A stretch of DNA of 64,000 nucleotides. Source: Acidimicrobiia bacterium. Lineage in GTDB: Bacteria > Actinomycetota > Acidimicrobiia > Acidimicrobiales > Aldehydirespiratoraceae. The stretch spans positions 126,655 to 190,654 of the forward strand of contig JAJEDD010000018.1 of NCBI GenBank assembly GCA_022821685.1. The letters are read 5' to 3'. Both the position numbers and the translations under genes were made by a program. Positions 55,924 to 63,885 of the stretch are shown in pieces. The notes beneath the pieces were generated by a model. That model worked only from the letters and a program-made list of their open reading frames with translations, searched no databases and had not been told where the DNA came from. The stretch's first letter is position 1, and every line of letters begins with the position of its first letter.

Positions 55924-58077
55924 TCATTCGTCTGGGGCGACGGTGCCTGATAGGGCTACTACTCCCCGGTTGAGGGCTTGGACTGTCTGATGGGCGGTGG
56001 CCGACGTGTCGGGGTTGGGCGCGACGGCGGCTGTCCGGCGGGCCAGGTCGATCACCTGCTTGACGTTGCGCACAAAGTCGCCGGCTGAGAAGCCCTCGTC
56101 CTGCACCGCCTCGAACGGCTCCCCGGCCGCCCAGCGGTGCGCCGCGGAGGCGAAACCCGGTTCCAGGGATCGGATCGGGTCGAGGCCGAAGCTCCGCTCG
56201 GTGCGGTGCAGATCGTCGATAGCGGCGCCGATGCGTCGCAGTCGGCGGTAGGCGACATCGGAGGGGACCCACACCTCGGGCCTCGGACCTGGCGAGCGGT
56301 GCTCGTAGGTGAACGCCGACAGCACCGAGGCCAACTCGGGCGGTGTCAGGCCGTCGAGCAGCCCGCCCGACAGGGCCTCGGCCACGGCCAGGTCGGCCTC
56401 GTGGAAGATGCGCGACACCAGCATCCCCGAGTCGGTGAGGGTCCAGCCGTCGAGGTGGCCCCGCCGGCGCAGCACGCCGGCCACCGCGTCGAATCGGCGG
56501 GCCAGATCGACGGATGCCGCCTTCTTCGCCTGGTACTGGGCGAAGGAGCGGCCCATCAGGTCGCGGGCCCCCTCGGGCGAGGTGCGGCCCAGCAGCCCGG
56601 CCACCATGTTGTAGGTGGGTCGGAAGGCGGAGCGCAGCTCGAAGGACCGGCTCGTTGCCAGATGGGCCATCTGCTCGAAGGTGCAGTCCGGCGACCACAA
56701 CGCCACCGCCCAGCCCGCCTCGTCGATGCCGCGGCGCCCGGCCCGCCCCGTGAACTGCGTGTACTGGGCCGCGCTGAGCAGGGCGGTGCGCGCGCCGTCG
56801 AACTTGACCGGCTTGTCGATCACCACGCTGCGGGCCGGCATGTTCACCCCCAGCGCCAGCGTCTCGGTGGCGAACACCACCTTCACCAGCCCCTCGGCGA
56901 AGCACTGCTCCACCGTCTCCTTGAACACCGGCACCAAACCGGCGTGGTGCGCGGCGATGCCCAGGCGCAGCCGGTCGGCCCAGCGCTCGGTGCCCAGCGC
57001 GGCCCGATCGGTCGGGTCGAGGAGGCCCAGACGGGCCTCGACCACCTTGTCGATGCGGGCTGCCTCGGTGTCGTCGGTGAAGCAGGCCCCGTCGCGCACC
57101 AGGCGGGCGGCGGCCTGGTCGCATCCCTTGCGACTGAACACGAACCAGATCGTCGGCAGTAGGCCCCGCTGCTCCAACTCGGCCAGCAAGTCGACCCGCC
57201 GGGGCGGCCGCCACTGCGAGCGCGGGCGGTTCCCGGGGTGTTCGCCACGCCCCGAGCCGCGGCGCGAACCCGAACCCCGGGAATCGCCGCGCCGCGAATT
57301 CGCCGCATGCGATCCGCCGCGACACGTCCTGCTCGAATCACGGGAATCGCCGCGCCGCGGCCCTCCCCTGCCCCGGTGCTCACGAGACGGCGCGGGGGCG
57401 TCGAACCGGCTGCCCTCCGGGTTGGGCCTGCCGTGGGTGAGGGTGGGCACGATCCTCACCGTTTCGGAGCGCCGGCGCCCCACCGCGTAGAGGTTGGTCA
57501 GCGGAACCGGCCGGCGCGACTCGACCACCACCGCGGTCGGGCCCCGCACCTGCTTGAGCCAGCCTCCGAGCTGCTCATGATTGGAGACGGTGGCCGACAG
57601 GCACACCAGCACCACGCTGGCGGGCAGGTGCAGGATCACCTCCTCCCACACCGGGCCGCGGTAGGGGTCCTCCAGGTAGTGCACCTCGTCGAGCACCACC
57701 GCGGCGAGCCGGTCGTCCACGGCCGAGGCGTAGAGCATGTTGCGCAGCACCTCGGTGGTCATCACCACCACGTCGGCGTCGCCGGCGATCACGTTGTCGC
57801 CCGTCAGCAGCCCCACCCGCTGCGGGCCGAGCCGGCGGCGCAGATCCCGGTACTTCTGGTTGGACAGCGCCTTGATGGGCGTGGTGTAGAAGGCCCGCCG
57901 GCCCGCGGCCAGGGCCCGGTCGATGGCGTGGTCGGCCACGACCGTCTTGCCCGAGCCGGTCGGCGCGGTCACCAGCACCGAGCGTCCGGCGTCGAGATGC
58001 TCGATGGCGCGGCGCTGGAACTCGTCGAGCACGAAACCGACGCCAGCCGGCTCCGAGGCCGAGCGGTCAAACCCCAT
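55924..58077 (-). CDS. helY: HelY-type Ski2-like DEAD/DEVH-box RNA helicase, 717 aa
   Basis: Ski2/Mtr4-like helicase: Walker A APTGSGKT at 38-45, DEVH at 130-133, SAT at ~161, AAHHAGLVPVFKETVE, ATETLALGVNMPARSVV and QFTGRAGRRGID. C-terminal DSHCT-like domain (YEHRSPGPRPEVWVP). Between the RecA domains, residues ~212-295 are an Arg/Gly/Ser-rich insert. ATG 58075-58077 with GGAGGCGGG close upstream; GTG 58092 is alternative. Same strand and neighbourhood as tatC, as in mycobacteria. Confidence 0.92.
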   Translation of the reverse strand: MGFDRSASEPAGVGFVLDEFQRRAIEHLDAGRSVLVTAPTGSGKTVVADHAIDRALAAGRRAFYTTPIKALSNQKYRDLRRRLGPQRVGLLTGDNVIAGDADVVVMTTEVLRNMLYASAVDDRLAAVVLDEVHYLEDPYRGPVWEEVILHLPASVVLVCLSATVSNHEQLGGWLKQVRGPTAVVVESRRPVPLTNLYAVGRRRSETVRIVPTLTHGRPNPEGSRFDAPAPSREHRGRGGPRRGDSRDSSRTCRGGSHAANSRRGDSRGSGSRRGSGRGEHPGNRPRSQWRPPRRVDLLAELEQRGLLPTIWFVFSRKGCDQAAARLVRDGACFTDDTEAARIDKVVEARLGLLDPTDRAALGTERWADRLRLGIAAHHAGLVPVFKETVEQCFAEGLVKVVFATETLALGVNMPARSVVIDKPVKFDGARTALLSAAQYTQFTGRAGRRGIDEAGWAVALWSPDCTFEQMAHLATSRSFELRSAFRPTYNMVAGLLGRTSPEGARDLMGRSFAQYQAKKAASVDLARRFDAVAGVLRRRGHLDGWTLTDSGMLVSRIFHEADLAVAEALSGGLLDGLTPPELASVLSAFTYEHRSPGPRPEVWVPSDVAYRRLRRIGAAIDDLHRTERSFGLDPIRSLEPGFASAAHRWAAGEPFEAVQDEGFSAGDFVRNVKQVIDLARRTAAVAPNPDTSATAHQTVQALNRGVVALSGTVAPDE

Positions 58078-58113
58078 CCCGCCTCCTGTCACATCGTGGC
58101 CCTCAGCGAGGCC

Positions 58114-58133
58114 GTGCGAGACGGGTCTCGCAC
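58114..58133. other. Perfect short hairpin between tatC and helY
   Basis: GTGCGAGAC-GG-GTCTCGCAC, 9-bp arms, followed by CACCTATTC like the dispersed-repeat tail. May be a degenerate repeat copy or an mRNA-processing hairpin. Confidence 0.45.
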
Positions 58134-58167
58134 CTATTCCTGCTTGCCCTCGGTCATGGCTGGGGGC

Positions 58168-58986
58168 TCACCGCTGCCTGGCAGCTGCTTCGCGCTTTCG
58201 CCTCCGGCGGCGGGTCAACACGCCCCAGAGGATCGAGATCTCGTAGAAGGCATACATCGGCACCGACAGCGCCATCAGGGTGAACGGGTCGCCGCTGGGG
58301 GTGATGACCGCCACCAGCACCACGATGCCCACAACCGCGTAGGAGCGGATCCGGCGCAGGGTCCGGTTCTCGACGACGCCCATGGCCTGCAGGCCGATGA
58401 GCACGATCGGGAACTGGAAGGCCACCCCGAAGGCCACCATCATCTTCACCACGAAGCTCAGGTAGCGCTGCGGGCTGAACAGCGACACCAGGTCGGGTCC
58501 GCCGATGCTGACCAGAAAGTCGAGGGCCCGGGGCAGGCTCCAGTAGGCCAGTCCGACGCCCATGAAGAACAGCAGCACGCCCGCAGCCACGAACGGCACC
58601 GCATAGCGCTTCTCGTGGCGGTAGAGGCCGGGCGCAATGAAGCGCCACCCCTGCCACAGCACCACCGGCATGGCCACCGACAGGCCCGCGTAGCCGGCCA
58701 CGGTCAAGCGCACCCTGAACGGCTCCAGGGGGTCGGTGACGAACAGATTGCAGCCGCCGTCGGGGCCGAACAGCTGCGAGTCGATCCTGTCCTGGATGGG
58801 GAAGGTCCTGCAGTAGGGCTCCAGCAGGAAGTCGAGGATGAACGGGTAGAGGATCCAGCAGGCGATGCCGCCCACCGCCACCGCGATGGCCGACTTGATC
58901 AGACGGTTGCGAAGCTCGCCAAGATGCTCCATGAGCGTCATGTGGCCGCCCTCGCTCGGGGCCGTGTGGTCGATTGCGTCGGTCAT
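58168..58986 (-). CDS. tatC: Sec-independent protein translocase TatC, 272 aa
   Basis: Six hydrophobic segments; N-terminal MTLMEHLGELRNRLIKSAIA with the essential Glu, YRHEKRYAVPFV, and RSYAVVGIVVLVAVITPSGDP near the last helices. Core receptor of the Tat system. Starts ATG 58984-58986. Confidence 0.95.
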   Translation of the reverse strand: MTDAIDHTAPSEGGHMTLMEHLGELRNRLIKSAIAVAVGGIACWILYPFILDFLLEPYCRTFPIQDRIDSQLFGPDGGCNLFVTDPLEPFRVRLTVAGYAGLSVAMPVVLWQGWRFIAPGLYRHEKRYAVPFVAAGVLLFFMGVGLAYWSLPRALDFLVSIGGPDLVSLFSPQRYLSFVVKMMVAFGVAFQFPIVLIGLQAMGVVENRTLRRIRSYAVVGIVVLVAVITPSGDPFTLMALSVPMYAFYEISILWGVLTRRRRRKREAAARQR

Positions 58987-58993
58987 CGCGTCC

Positions 58994-59104
58994 CAGAGGC
59001 CGAGCGGACAGACGCGCTCCGCCTACAGATCCGGTGCCGCACGCCTAGCGAGGCCGTGGCCCGAGCGGCCCGTGAGCGGCAGCGAACAAGAGCGGGAGTG
59101 ACAA
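58994..59104 (-). repeat. Copy of the dispersed intergenic repeat (reverse orientation)
   Basis: AGAGGCCGAGCGGACAG at the left, then CGAGGCCGTGGCCCGAGCGG, CCCGTGAGCGGCAGCGAAC and AAGAGCGGGAGTGAC: reverse complement of the 46061 and 62839 copies with a diverged middle. Fills the gap between tatA/B and tatC. Confidence 0.75.
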
Positions 59105-59149
59105 CGTCGTGCCGGAAGACGCTCGGGGGCAATTGGCGCATGCTCCTAA

Positions 59150-59806
59150 TCAGGCCGCGTCGTCGGCACGAGACTCGGACTCCCCCGCCTCTGAGCCGGA
59201 CGGGGCCTGCTCGTCCGCCTGTGGCGCAACAGTGCCCGATTCGGCGTCATTGGACGCATCGGGCACTTGTCCAGCGGTGTCGGATCCGTAGGGCGCCGGT
59301 CCGGCTTGGTCCGACTCTCCAGGGGCCGACTCGGCCGGGTCCGGCCCGTCGAGCGCCGGCTCGGCCGCAGCGTCCGACTCTTCGCCGCTGGGTGTCGCCG
59401 GGGGCGGGGGGCTGACGCTGGCGGCGGCGGTGCCCCACGAGACCGGTCCGGGGGCTACCACGCTGGTGCTGCCGTCGGTTGTCTTGGCCTTGGCTGCCCC
59501 AGCGCCCTTGTCCTGGGACTTGACCGCCTGGCGCGGATCGGCGGCCTTCAGCGTGTCGGTCAATTCCTTGAGCGGCTTCTGGGTGGTCTCGCGCAGATCT
59601 TTGTCGGCGGCCTTCAGGTCGGCGGTTGCGTCCCGCAGGGGCTCGGCCGCCTCGCGCAGCTCCTGTTGGAAGCCTTGGCCGATGCGGCGGATCTCGCCGA
59701 CGACTTTGCCCACCTGGCGAACGGCCGGGGGCAGCTTGGTCGGTCCCAGCACGATGAGGGCAACGAGCAGGATGACAAGAATCTCTCCCCCGCCGAGATT
59801 TCCCAC
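59150..59806 (-). CDS. tatA: TatA/TatB-family translocase subunit, 218 aa
   Basis: N-terminal helix GGGEILVILLVALIVLGPTK, hinge LPPAVRQVGKVVGEIRRIGQ, amphipathic helix to ~75, then a long Pro/Ser/Glu/Asp-rich tail. Gly-Pro hinge and length (218 aa) make TatB as likely as TatA. GTG 59804-59806 lies 6 nt after TAGGCT. Confidence 0.88.
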   Translation of the reverse strand: MGNLGGGEILVILLVALIVLGPTKLPPAVRQVGKVVGEIRRIGQGFQQELREAAEPLRDATADLKAADKDLRETTQKPLKELTDTLKAADPRQAVKSQDKGAGAAKAKTTDGSTSVVAPGPVSWGTAAASVSPPPPATPSGEESDAAAEPALDGPDPAESAPGESDQAGPAPYGSDTAGQVPDASNDAESGTVAPQADEQAPSGSEAGESESRADDAA

Positions 59807-59812
59807 TCTGCC

Positions 59813-59818
59813 AGCCTA
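59813..59818 (-). promoter_or_regulatory. -10 box of leaderless tatA/B promoter
   Basis: TAGGCT on the minus strand ends 6 nt before GTG 59806. Confidence 0.5.
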
Positions 59819-59841
59819 GCTAGCAGGGGGTGAACGGCTGC

Positions 59842-60087
59842 CTACCGGGATCGGGTGGCGCGATCGGGGCGCAGCCGATCGGCCGCGGCTCGGGTGGCTT
59901 CGGCGTGATCGCCCAGCCGGGCCGCGTGGCGTGACAGTTCGTCTCCGGCCACGGCCGCCGACGACGACCTGCGCAACGCCGCCGTCAGGTCCGCGGCCGC
60001 GCCGCCGACGGCCCGCAGACCGGCGGTGAGCACCCCGAGAGCGATGACGATGGCCGCGGCCGGCACCAGCATCCACACGGCGGCCAC
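59842..60087 (-). CDS. Small single-pass membrane protein, 81 aa, unknown
   Basis: One N-terminal hydrophobic helix (VWMLVPAAAIVIALGVLTAG), then an Ala/Arg-rich helical tail (SRHAARLGDHAEATRAAADR). GTG 60085-60087. Lies between tatA/B and GDPD; no family recognised. Confidence 0.6.
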   Translation of the reverse strand: MAAVWMLVPAAAIVIALGVLTAGLRAVGGAAADLTAALRRSSSAAVAGDELSRHAARLGDHAEATRAAADRLRPDRATRSR

Positions 60088-60100
60088 GATAGTCAGCGGC

Positions 60101-60835
60101 CTAGCCGGCGAAGCGGGCCAGCGTCTCCATCATCCGGTCTACGTGATCGCTGTACACCCCGTCGATCCCGGCGTCCACCAGCTCGGCGATGTGGCGGGCC
60201 TGCTGGGCGTCCCAGCCCAGGGCGAGCAGACCGAAGCGGTGATAGAGCGTGGTGAGTCCGCCGTTCCAGTCCTCGCGGTGGAAGTTCACGGCGTCGATGC
60301 CGGCGGTGGCGAGGTCGGCGGCGTGGCGCTCGGGCCCCCGTCCCAGACGATCCAAACGGGTGGAGTGGACCAGCCGCACTTCGGGCGTGGCCGACCGCCA
60401 GGCTTGCAGCACCTCGGCATCGTGATGGCAGACCCACAGCCGCTCGGCTGCGCCGTGCTCCCTGGCGGCTGCAATCAGGCCCGCGAAGGCGTCGGCATCC
60501 TTCACATCAACGCTCAACTGCAGGTCGGTGCCGCAGTGCTCGTAGTACTCGCCGATGGTGGGGATGTGGTCCGGCAGCCGGGCTCGGGGCAGCCTGGCGA
60601 TCCTGCGGCCCAGGATCCGCCGGGACGCCAGCGCGGGCAGTCCTCCCACTGCGCCGTCGTGGTTCAGCACGATCTCGCCGTCGGCGGTGATCCAGGCGTC
60701 GCTCTCGATGCCGGAAGCGCCCATCTCACGGGCCAGCGAGAACGCGGCCAGAGTGTTCTCTCGGGCGTGGGCCCGGGCCCCACGATGAGCGAAACCGATG
60801 GGCGGCACCAGCAAAGCCGGTATTCGGGTAGCCAT
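60101..60835 (-). CDS. Glycerophosphodiester phosphodiesterase, 244 aa
   Basis: GDPD TIM barrel: FAHRGARAHARENTLAAF (HRG and ENT), GIESDAWITADGEIVLNHDG (ESD and HD), LSVDVKD, and GIDGVYSDHVDRMMET. Hydrolyses lysophospholipid-derived glycerophosphodiesters. ATG 60833-60835 preferred. Inserted in the paf-tat neighbourhood downstream of lepB. Confidence 0.9.
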   Translation of the reverse strand: MATRIPALLVPPIGFAHRGARAHARENTLAAFSLAREMGASGIESDAWITADGEIVLNHDGAVGGLPALASRRILGRRIARLPRARLPDHIPTIGEYYEHCGTDLQLSVDVKDADAFAGLIAAAREHGAAERLWVCHHDAEVLQAWRSATPEVRLVHSTRLDRLGRGPERHAADLATAGIDAVNFHREDWNGGLTTLYHRFGLLALGWDAQQARHIAELVDAGIDGVYSDHVDRMMETLARFAG

Positions 60836-60878
60836 CAGGCACCCGTTGCGCAGTCCGCCGACGCACACAACTCCGACT

Positions 60879-60983
60879 GTGCATCAGGCACTTCAGGCAA
60901 CCGGGCTGTACATCTCAGCGTGCTGCCAGTCGTCGCGCATCCACGGCGCGGTGCATCAGGCACTTCACGCAACCGGGCTGTAC
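60879..60983 (-). repeat. 33-bp direct repeat (72-bp offset) upstream of GDPD
   Basis: 60879-60911 and 60951-60983 differ at one base, offset 72 nt; each contains GTGCCTGATG (minus strand), which also surrounds the real GDPD start (60833). Resembles the start-region duplications elsewhere. Confidence 0.75.
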
Positions 60984-60988
60984 CGCGG

Positions 60989-61780
60989 CTAGAGGCCGCC
61001 GATGTCGCTGGGGGGCCAGATTTTCATGAAGGCCCGACCCACGATGTCGTCGGTGTCGATGGGTCCGAAGAAGCGGCTGTCGCGGCTGTCCTCGCGGCTG
61101 TCGCCCAGCACGAGGACCTTGCCTTCGGGCACTTCGCAGCGCAGCGAGTCGGCGTCGTTGTCGCAGCCTGGGATGGCCGCCTTGGGGAGGGTCGACTCGC
61201 CGTCGGACAGGTAGGGCTCCTCCAGCCGGGTGCCGTCGATGTAGACCCGGCCCTCGCGGATCTCGAAGGTCTCGCCGCCCACCGCCACCACCCGCTTGAT
61301 CAGATCGTCGATGCCCGGGCTCTGGCCGGGACTGTCGAAGACCACCACATCGCCCCGGTTCACGTCGTGCAGGCGGTATCCGAGCTTGTACACCACCACC
61401 CGATTGTCGATCATGAGGGTCGGCTCCATCGAGCCCGACGGGATGATGAACACCTCCACCAGGAAGGCCTTGAGCAGCAGGGCCAGCCCCAGGGCGCAGA
61501 CCAGCACCACCAGCCACTCGACGGCCGCGTGCATCGCGCCGCGCCTCCGAGCCGGCGGCGCAGACTCGCCGCCGCGGGCGCCCGGCTCAGCCGGCTCTCC
61601 GGTGGCATTGCTGCCTAGCGCCGTATGGACGGCCTCACCCTGGCCAGCACCCGACACCGCAGGCTCTCCCGTGGCATTGCTGCCTAGCGCCGCCAGCACT
61701 GCCTCGCCCTGGCTGCCGCTTGGCGACTCGGGCTTTGGGTCGGCGGACTCGCCGGTTGGGGCCGTTGTTTCCCCGGTCAC
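60989..61780 (-). CDS. lepB: Signal peptidase I, 263 aa
   Basis: Catalytic Ser117 in PSGSMEPTL and Lys162 in DDLIKRVVAVGGE; later VPEGKVLVLGDSREDSRDSR. One TM helix at ~84-112. The cytoplasmic N-terminus (~80 aa) is disordered and carries a 23-residue in-frame tandem repeat (GSNATGEPA core; DNA copies at 61593 and 61662). GTG 61778-61780 overlaps the pafC stop (GTGA). Confidence 0.93.
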   Translation of the reverse strand: MTGETTAPTGESADPKPESPSGSQGEAVLAALGSNATGEPAVSGAGQGEAVHTALGSNATGEPAEPGARGGESAPPARRRGAMHAAVEWLVVLVCALGLALLLKAFLVEVFIIPSGSMEPTLMIDNRVVVYKLGYRLHDVNRGDVVVFDSPGQSPGIDDLIKRVVAVGGETFEIREGRVYIDGTRLEEPYLSDGESTLPKAAIPGCDNDADSLRCEVPEGKVLVLGDSREDSRDSRFFGPIDTDDIVGRAFMKIWPPSDIGGL

Positions 61781-62778
61781 CGGCGGTAGCGCTCCAACAT
61801 TCGCGCCGCGGTGGACGACCGCAGGTTCGGGTCGATGGTCTCGTGGCTGTCGACAATTTCCGCCTGAGGTCCGAGCTGCACCAGCAGACGCGCCAGCCAC
61901 GACTCGCCCGCCACCGCGAACACTGCCTCGACGCTGCCGTCGGGATGGTCGGTTCGCTGCCTGGCCGGGTAGTAGTCGGCGGCCCAGGCGGCCTCGGGCG
62001 CCAGTCGGATCGTGACCGTGCGGTCCACGCTGTCCACCGACAGCGACGGTGCGGGGCCCGCAGGCAGCGCGAGCTCCGCAGCAGTGGCCGTCACCGCGAG
62101 CGTGCGGATGCGGTCCACCCGGAACACTCGCTCCGCGCCGGCGCGGTGGCACCAGCCGAACAGGTACCAGGCACCGTCATGGCTCAACAGCCGGGCCGGA
62201 TCGACCGCCCGCGAGGTCATGGCGTCACGCCCCTGCGAGTAGTACTCGATCTCGATCCGCCGCCGCCCATCGATGGCCCGACGCAGGTCGTCAAGGGTCT
62301 CAGCCGGAGCCTGCCCCAAGCACACGTCTATGTGGTCGCCGGCGCCGGACTCGCCCGATCCGAGCGACAGGCGCAGCTTGGTGAGAGCTCGAGACAAAGG
62401 AGCGGAAGCAGCCTCGTCGTCGCCGGCGCCCGCCTCGGACATGGCGAGCACAGTGCGGCCCGCGGCCAGCAGCCGGGTCGCCTCCTCGGCGGTGAGCCGC
62501 ATCGGCTCGGAGAACCAGTCCGCGTAGGCGATGTCGACGATGCCGTCGGAGATGTCGACGTCGATCAGCGTGTCGGGGGTGAACGGATGCACCCCCACAA
62601 AGAACAGTCGCTTGGTGAGATCCTCGAGCAGCTGCTCGGCGGGGTAGTCGAAGCGGGCCGCTATGTCGTCTAGGTGGGCGCCGCCCTGCTCCACCACCCA
62701 GGGGATGACCCCCAGCAGGCGGGCCATGCGCTCGGTGACCGAGAGCTTGGCCCCGTTCGCCGCAGTCACCGCTTCCAC
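61777..62778 (-). CDS. pafC: WYL-domain regulator PafC, 333 aa
   Basis: N-terminal winged HTH (RMARLLGVIPWVVEQGG, then FDYPAEQLLEDLTKRLFFVG), central WYL domain (RRRIEIEYYSQGRDAMTSRA, GAWYLFGWCHRAGAERVFRV, DRI) and WCX-type C-terminus. Partner of PafB in the RecA-independent DNA-damage response of actinobacteria. GTG 62776-62778 lies 6 nt after TAGGGT. lepB starts in its stop. Confidence 0.9.
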   Translation of the reverse strand: MEAVTAANGAKLSVTERMARLLGVIPWVVEQGGAHLDDIAARFDYPAEQLLEDLTKRLFFVGVHPFTPDTLIDVDISDGIVDIAYADWFSEPMRLTAEEATRLLAAGRTVLAMSEAGAGDDEAASAPLSRALTKLRLSLGSGESGAGDHIDVCLGQAPAETLDDLRRAIDGRRRIEIEYYSQGRDAMTSRAVDPARLLSHDGAWYLFGWCHRAGAERVFRVDRIRTLAVTATAAELALPAGPAPSLSVDSVDRTVTIRLAPEAAWAADYYPARQRTDHPDGSVEAVFAVAGESWLARLLVQLGPQAEIVDSHETIDPNLRSSTAARMLERYRR

Positions 62779-62784
62779 CCCGTC

Positions 62785-62790
62785 ACCCTA
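62785..62790 (-). promoter_or_regulatory. -10 box of leaderless pafC promoter
   Basis: TAGGGT on the minus strand ends 6 nt before GTG 62778, giving pafC-lepB a transcript of its own. Confidence 0.5.
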
Positions 62791-62838
62791 ACCAGCCCGG
62801 TTCAAGCCGGGTTCCAGCCGAGCTCTGGCCGGGTTCAA

Positions 62839-62972
62839 GAGGGCGCGCAATGGGTGAGAGCCGGTGCGTCGCAGCGGGGTCATTCCCGCTCTTGTTCGCT
62901 TCGCTCACGGGCCGCTCGGGCCACGGCCTCGCCCGTGTGGACCGGAATCGCTCACCTACTCGCTCGGCCTCT
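62839..62972 (+). repeat. Full copy of the dispersed intergenic repeat (~134 bp)
   Basis: GCGCAATGGGTGAGAG head, TTCCCGCTCTTGTTCGCTTC, CGCTCACGGGCCGCTCGGG, CCACGGCCTCGCCCGTGTGG core and CGCTCACCTACTCGCTCGGC tail. Lies between pafB and pafC; its last two bases overlap the pafB TAG stop. Confidence 0.8.
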
Positions 62973-63873
62973 ATGTCAGCGCCTCCAGCCAGGCCGCGAA
63001 ATCGTCTCGCAGCCATTGGGGCTCGAGCACCTCGGCGTGCTCGAGGAACTCGATCACGAACGCTCTGAGCGCGGCGAGGTCGCGCACCTGCAGCGTGAGC
63101 ACCACCGAGCCGTCGGGTCGGCGGTTCCCGTCGGCGTCGGCGCGATGACAGGCCCAGCCGGCCTGCTTGGCGTCAACCAGCACCCGGACCTCGACCGGCT
63201 CCCCCGTTCCGAACTCCCACGGCTTCAAGGCGCCAGGATCGGGCCCCTCCCCCACCGGGTTGGCGGCGGGGCCCTGCTCGGCCACCTCGCCGTCGATGCG
63301 GTCCACGCGGAACATGCGCTCGGCGGCGTGGTCCACGTCCCAGCCCACCAGATACCAGTGGCCTCGGTGAAACGACAGGCGCCAGGGCTCCACGCACCGC
63401 GGCGCGTCCCGGTAGGCGAAGGTCACCGCCCGGCACCCGACGGCGGCCGCCACCAGCCGCGACAACGACTCGTGGAAGGGCAGCTCGCCCACCGCCTCAA
63501 CCGGCGGAGTGCTTCCGCCGCCGCCGAGGCGGGCCAGACCCGTGCCCGCGCCTCCTTCGAGGCGCACCAGGTTGGTGGCCAGGTGCAGCACGGCCAACTC
63601 GTCGGGCTCGAAGCGAAGGTCGCGGCCCGCATACTGCCCGGCCGGGATCCGGTAACCCTCAACTGGAGGGTCGAGCCGATAGAGGGTTGAGACTTCGATG
63701 GGCACTCCGATGGCCCGCAGGTCGGCCTTGTCGCGCTCGAACGTGCGACGGAAGGCGGCCTTGTCGTCCGAGTAGGCGCCGGCCATGCGCTCGCGCAATT
63801 CGTTGGCGCTGAGCGGCCGAGACGCGTCGAGCAGCGCCGCGGTGAGGTTCAGGAGCCGTTCGAACTTGTCCAT
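62971..63873 (-). CDS. pafB: WYL-domain regulator PafB, 300 aa
   Basis: MDKFERLLNLTAALLDASRP start and LSANELRERMAGAYSDDKAA HTH, RRTFERDKADLRAIGVPIE, WYL motif HRGHWYLVGWDVDHAAERMF, typical PafB. ATG 63871-63873, 12 nt after pafA. The stop is at the edge of the dispersed repeat. Confidence 0.92.
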   Translation of the reverse strand: MDKFERLLNLTAALLDASRPLSANELRERMAGAYSDDKAAFRRTFERDKADLRAIGVPIEVSTLYRLDPPVEGYRIPAGQYAGRDLRFEPDELAVLHLATNLVRLEGGAGTGLARLGGGGSTPPVEAVGELPFHESLSRLVAAAVGCRAVTFAYRDAPRCVEPWRLSFHRGHWYLVGWDVDHAAERMFRVDRIDGEVAEQGPAANPVGEGPDPGALKPWEFGTGEPVEVRVLVDAKQAGWACHRADADGNRRPDGSVVLTLQVRDLAALRAFVIEFLEHAEVLEPQWLRDDFAAWLEALT

Positions 63874-63885
63874 GGTGTGAAGTGG

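Noticed and set aside
58114-58133. tRNA or small structured RNA
   Set aside because: Only a 9-bp hairpin with no cloverleaf; no tRNA-like sequence was found anywhere in the window.
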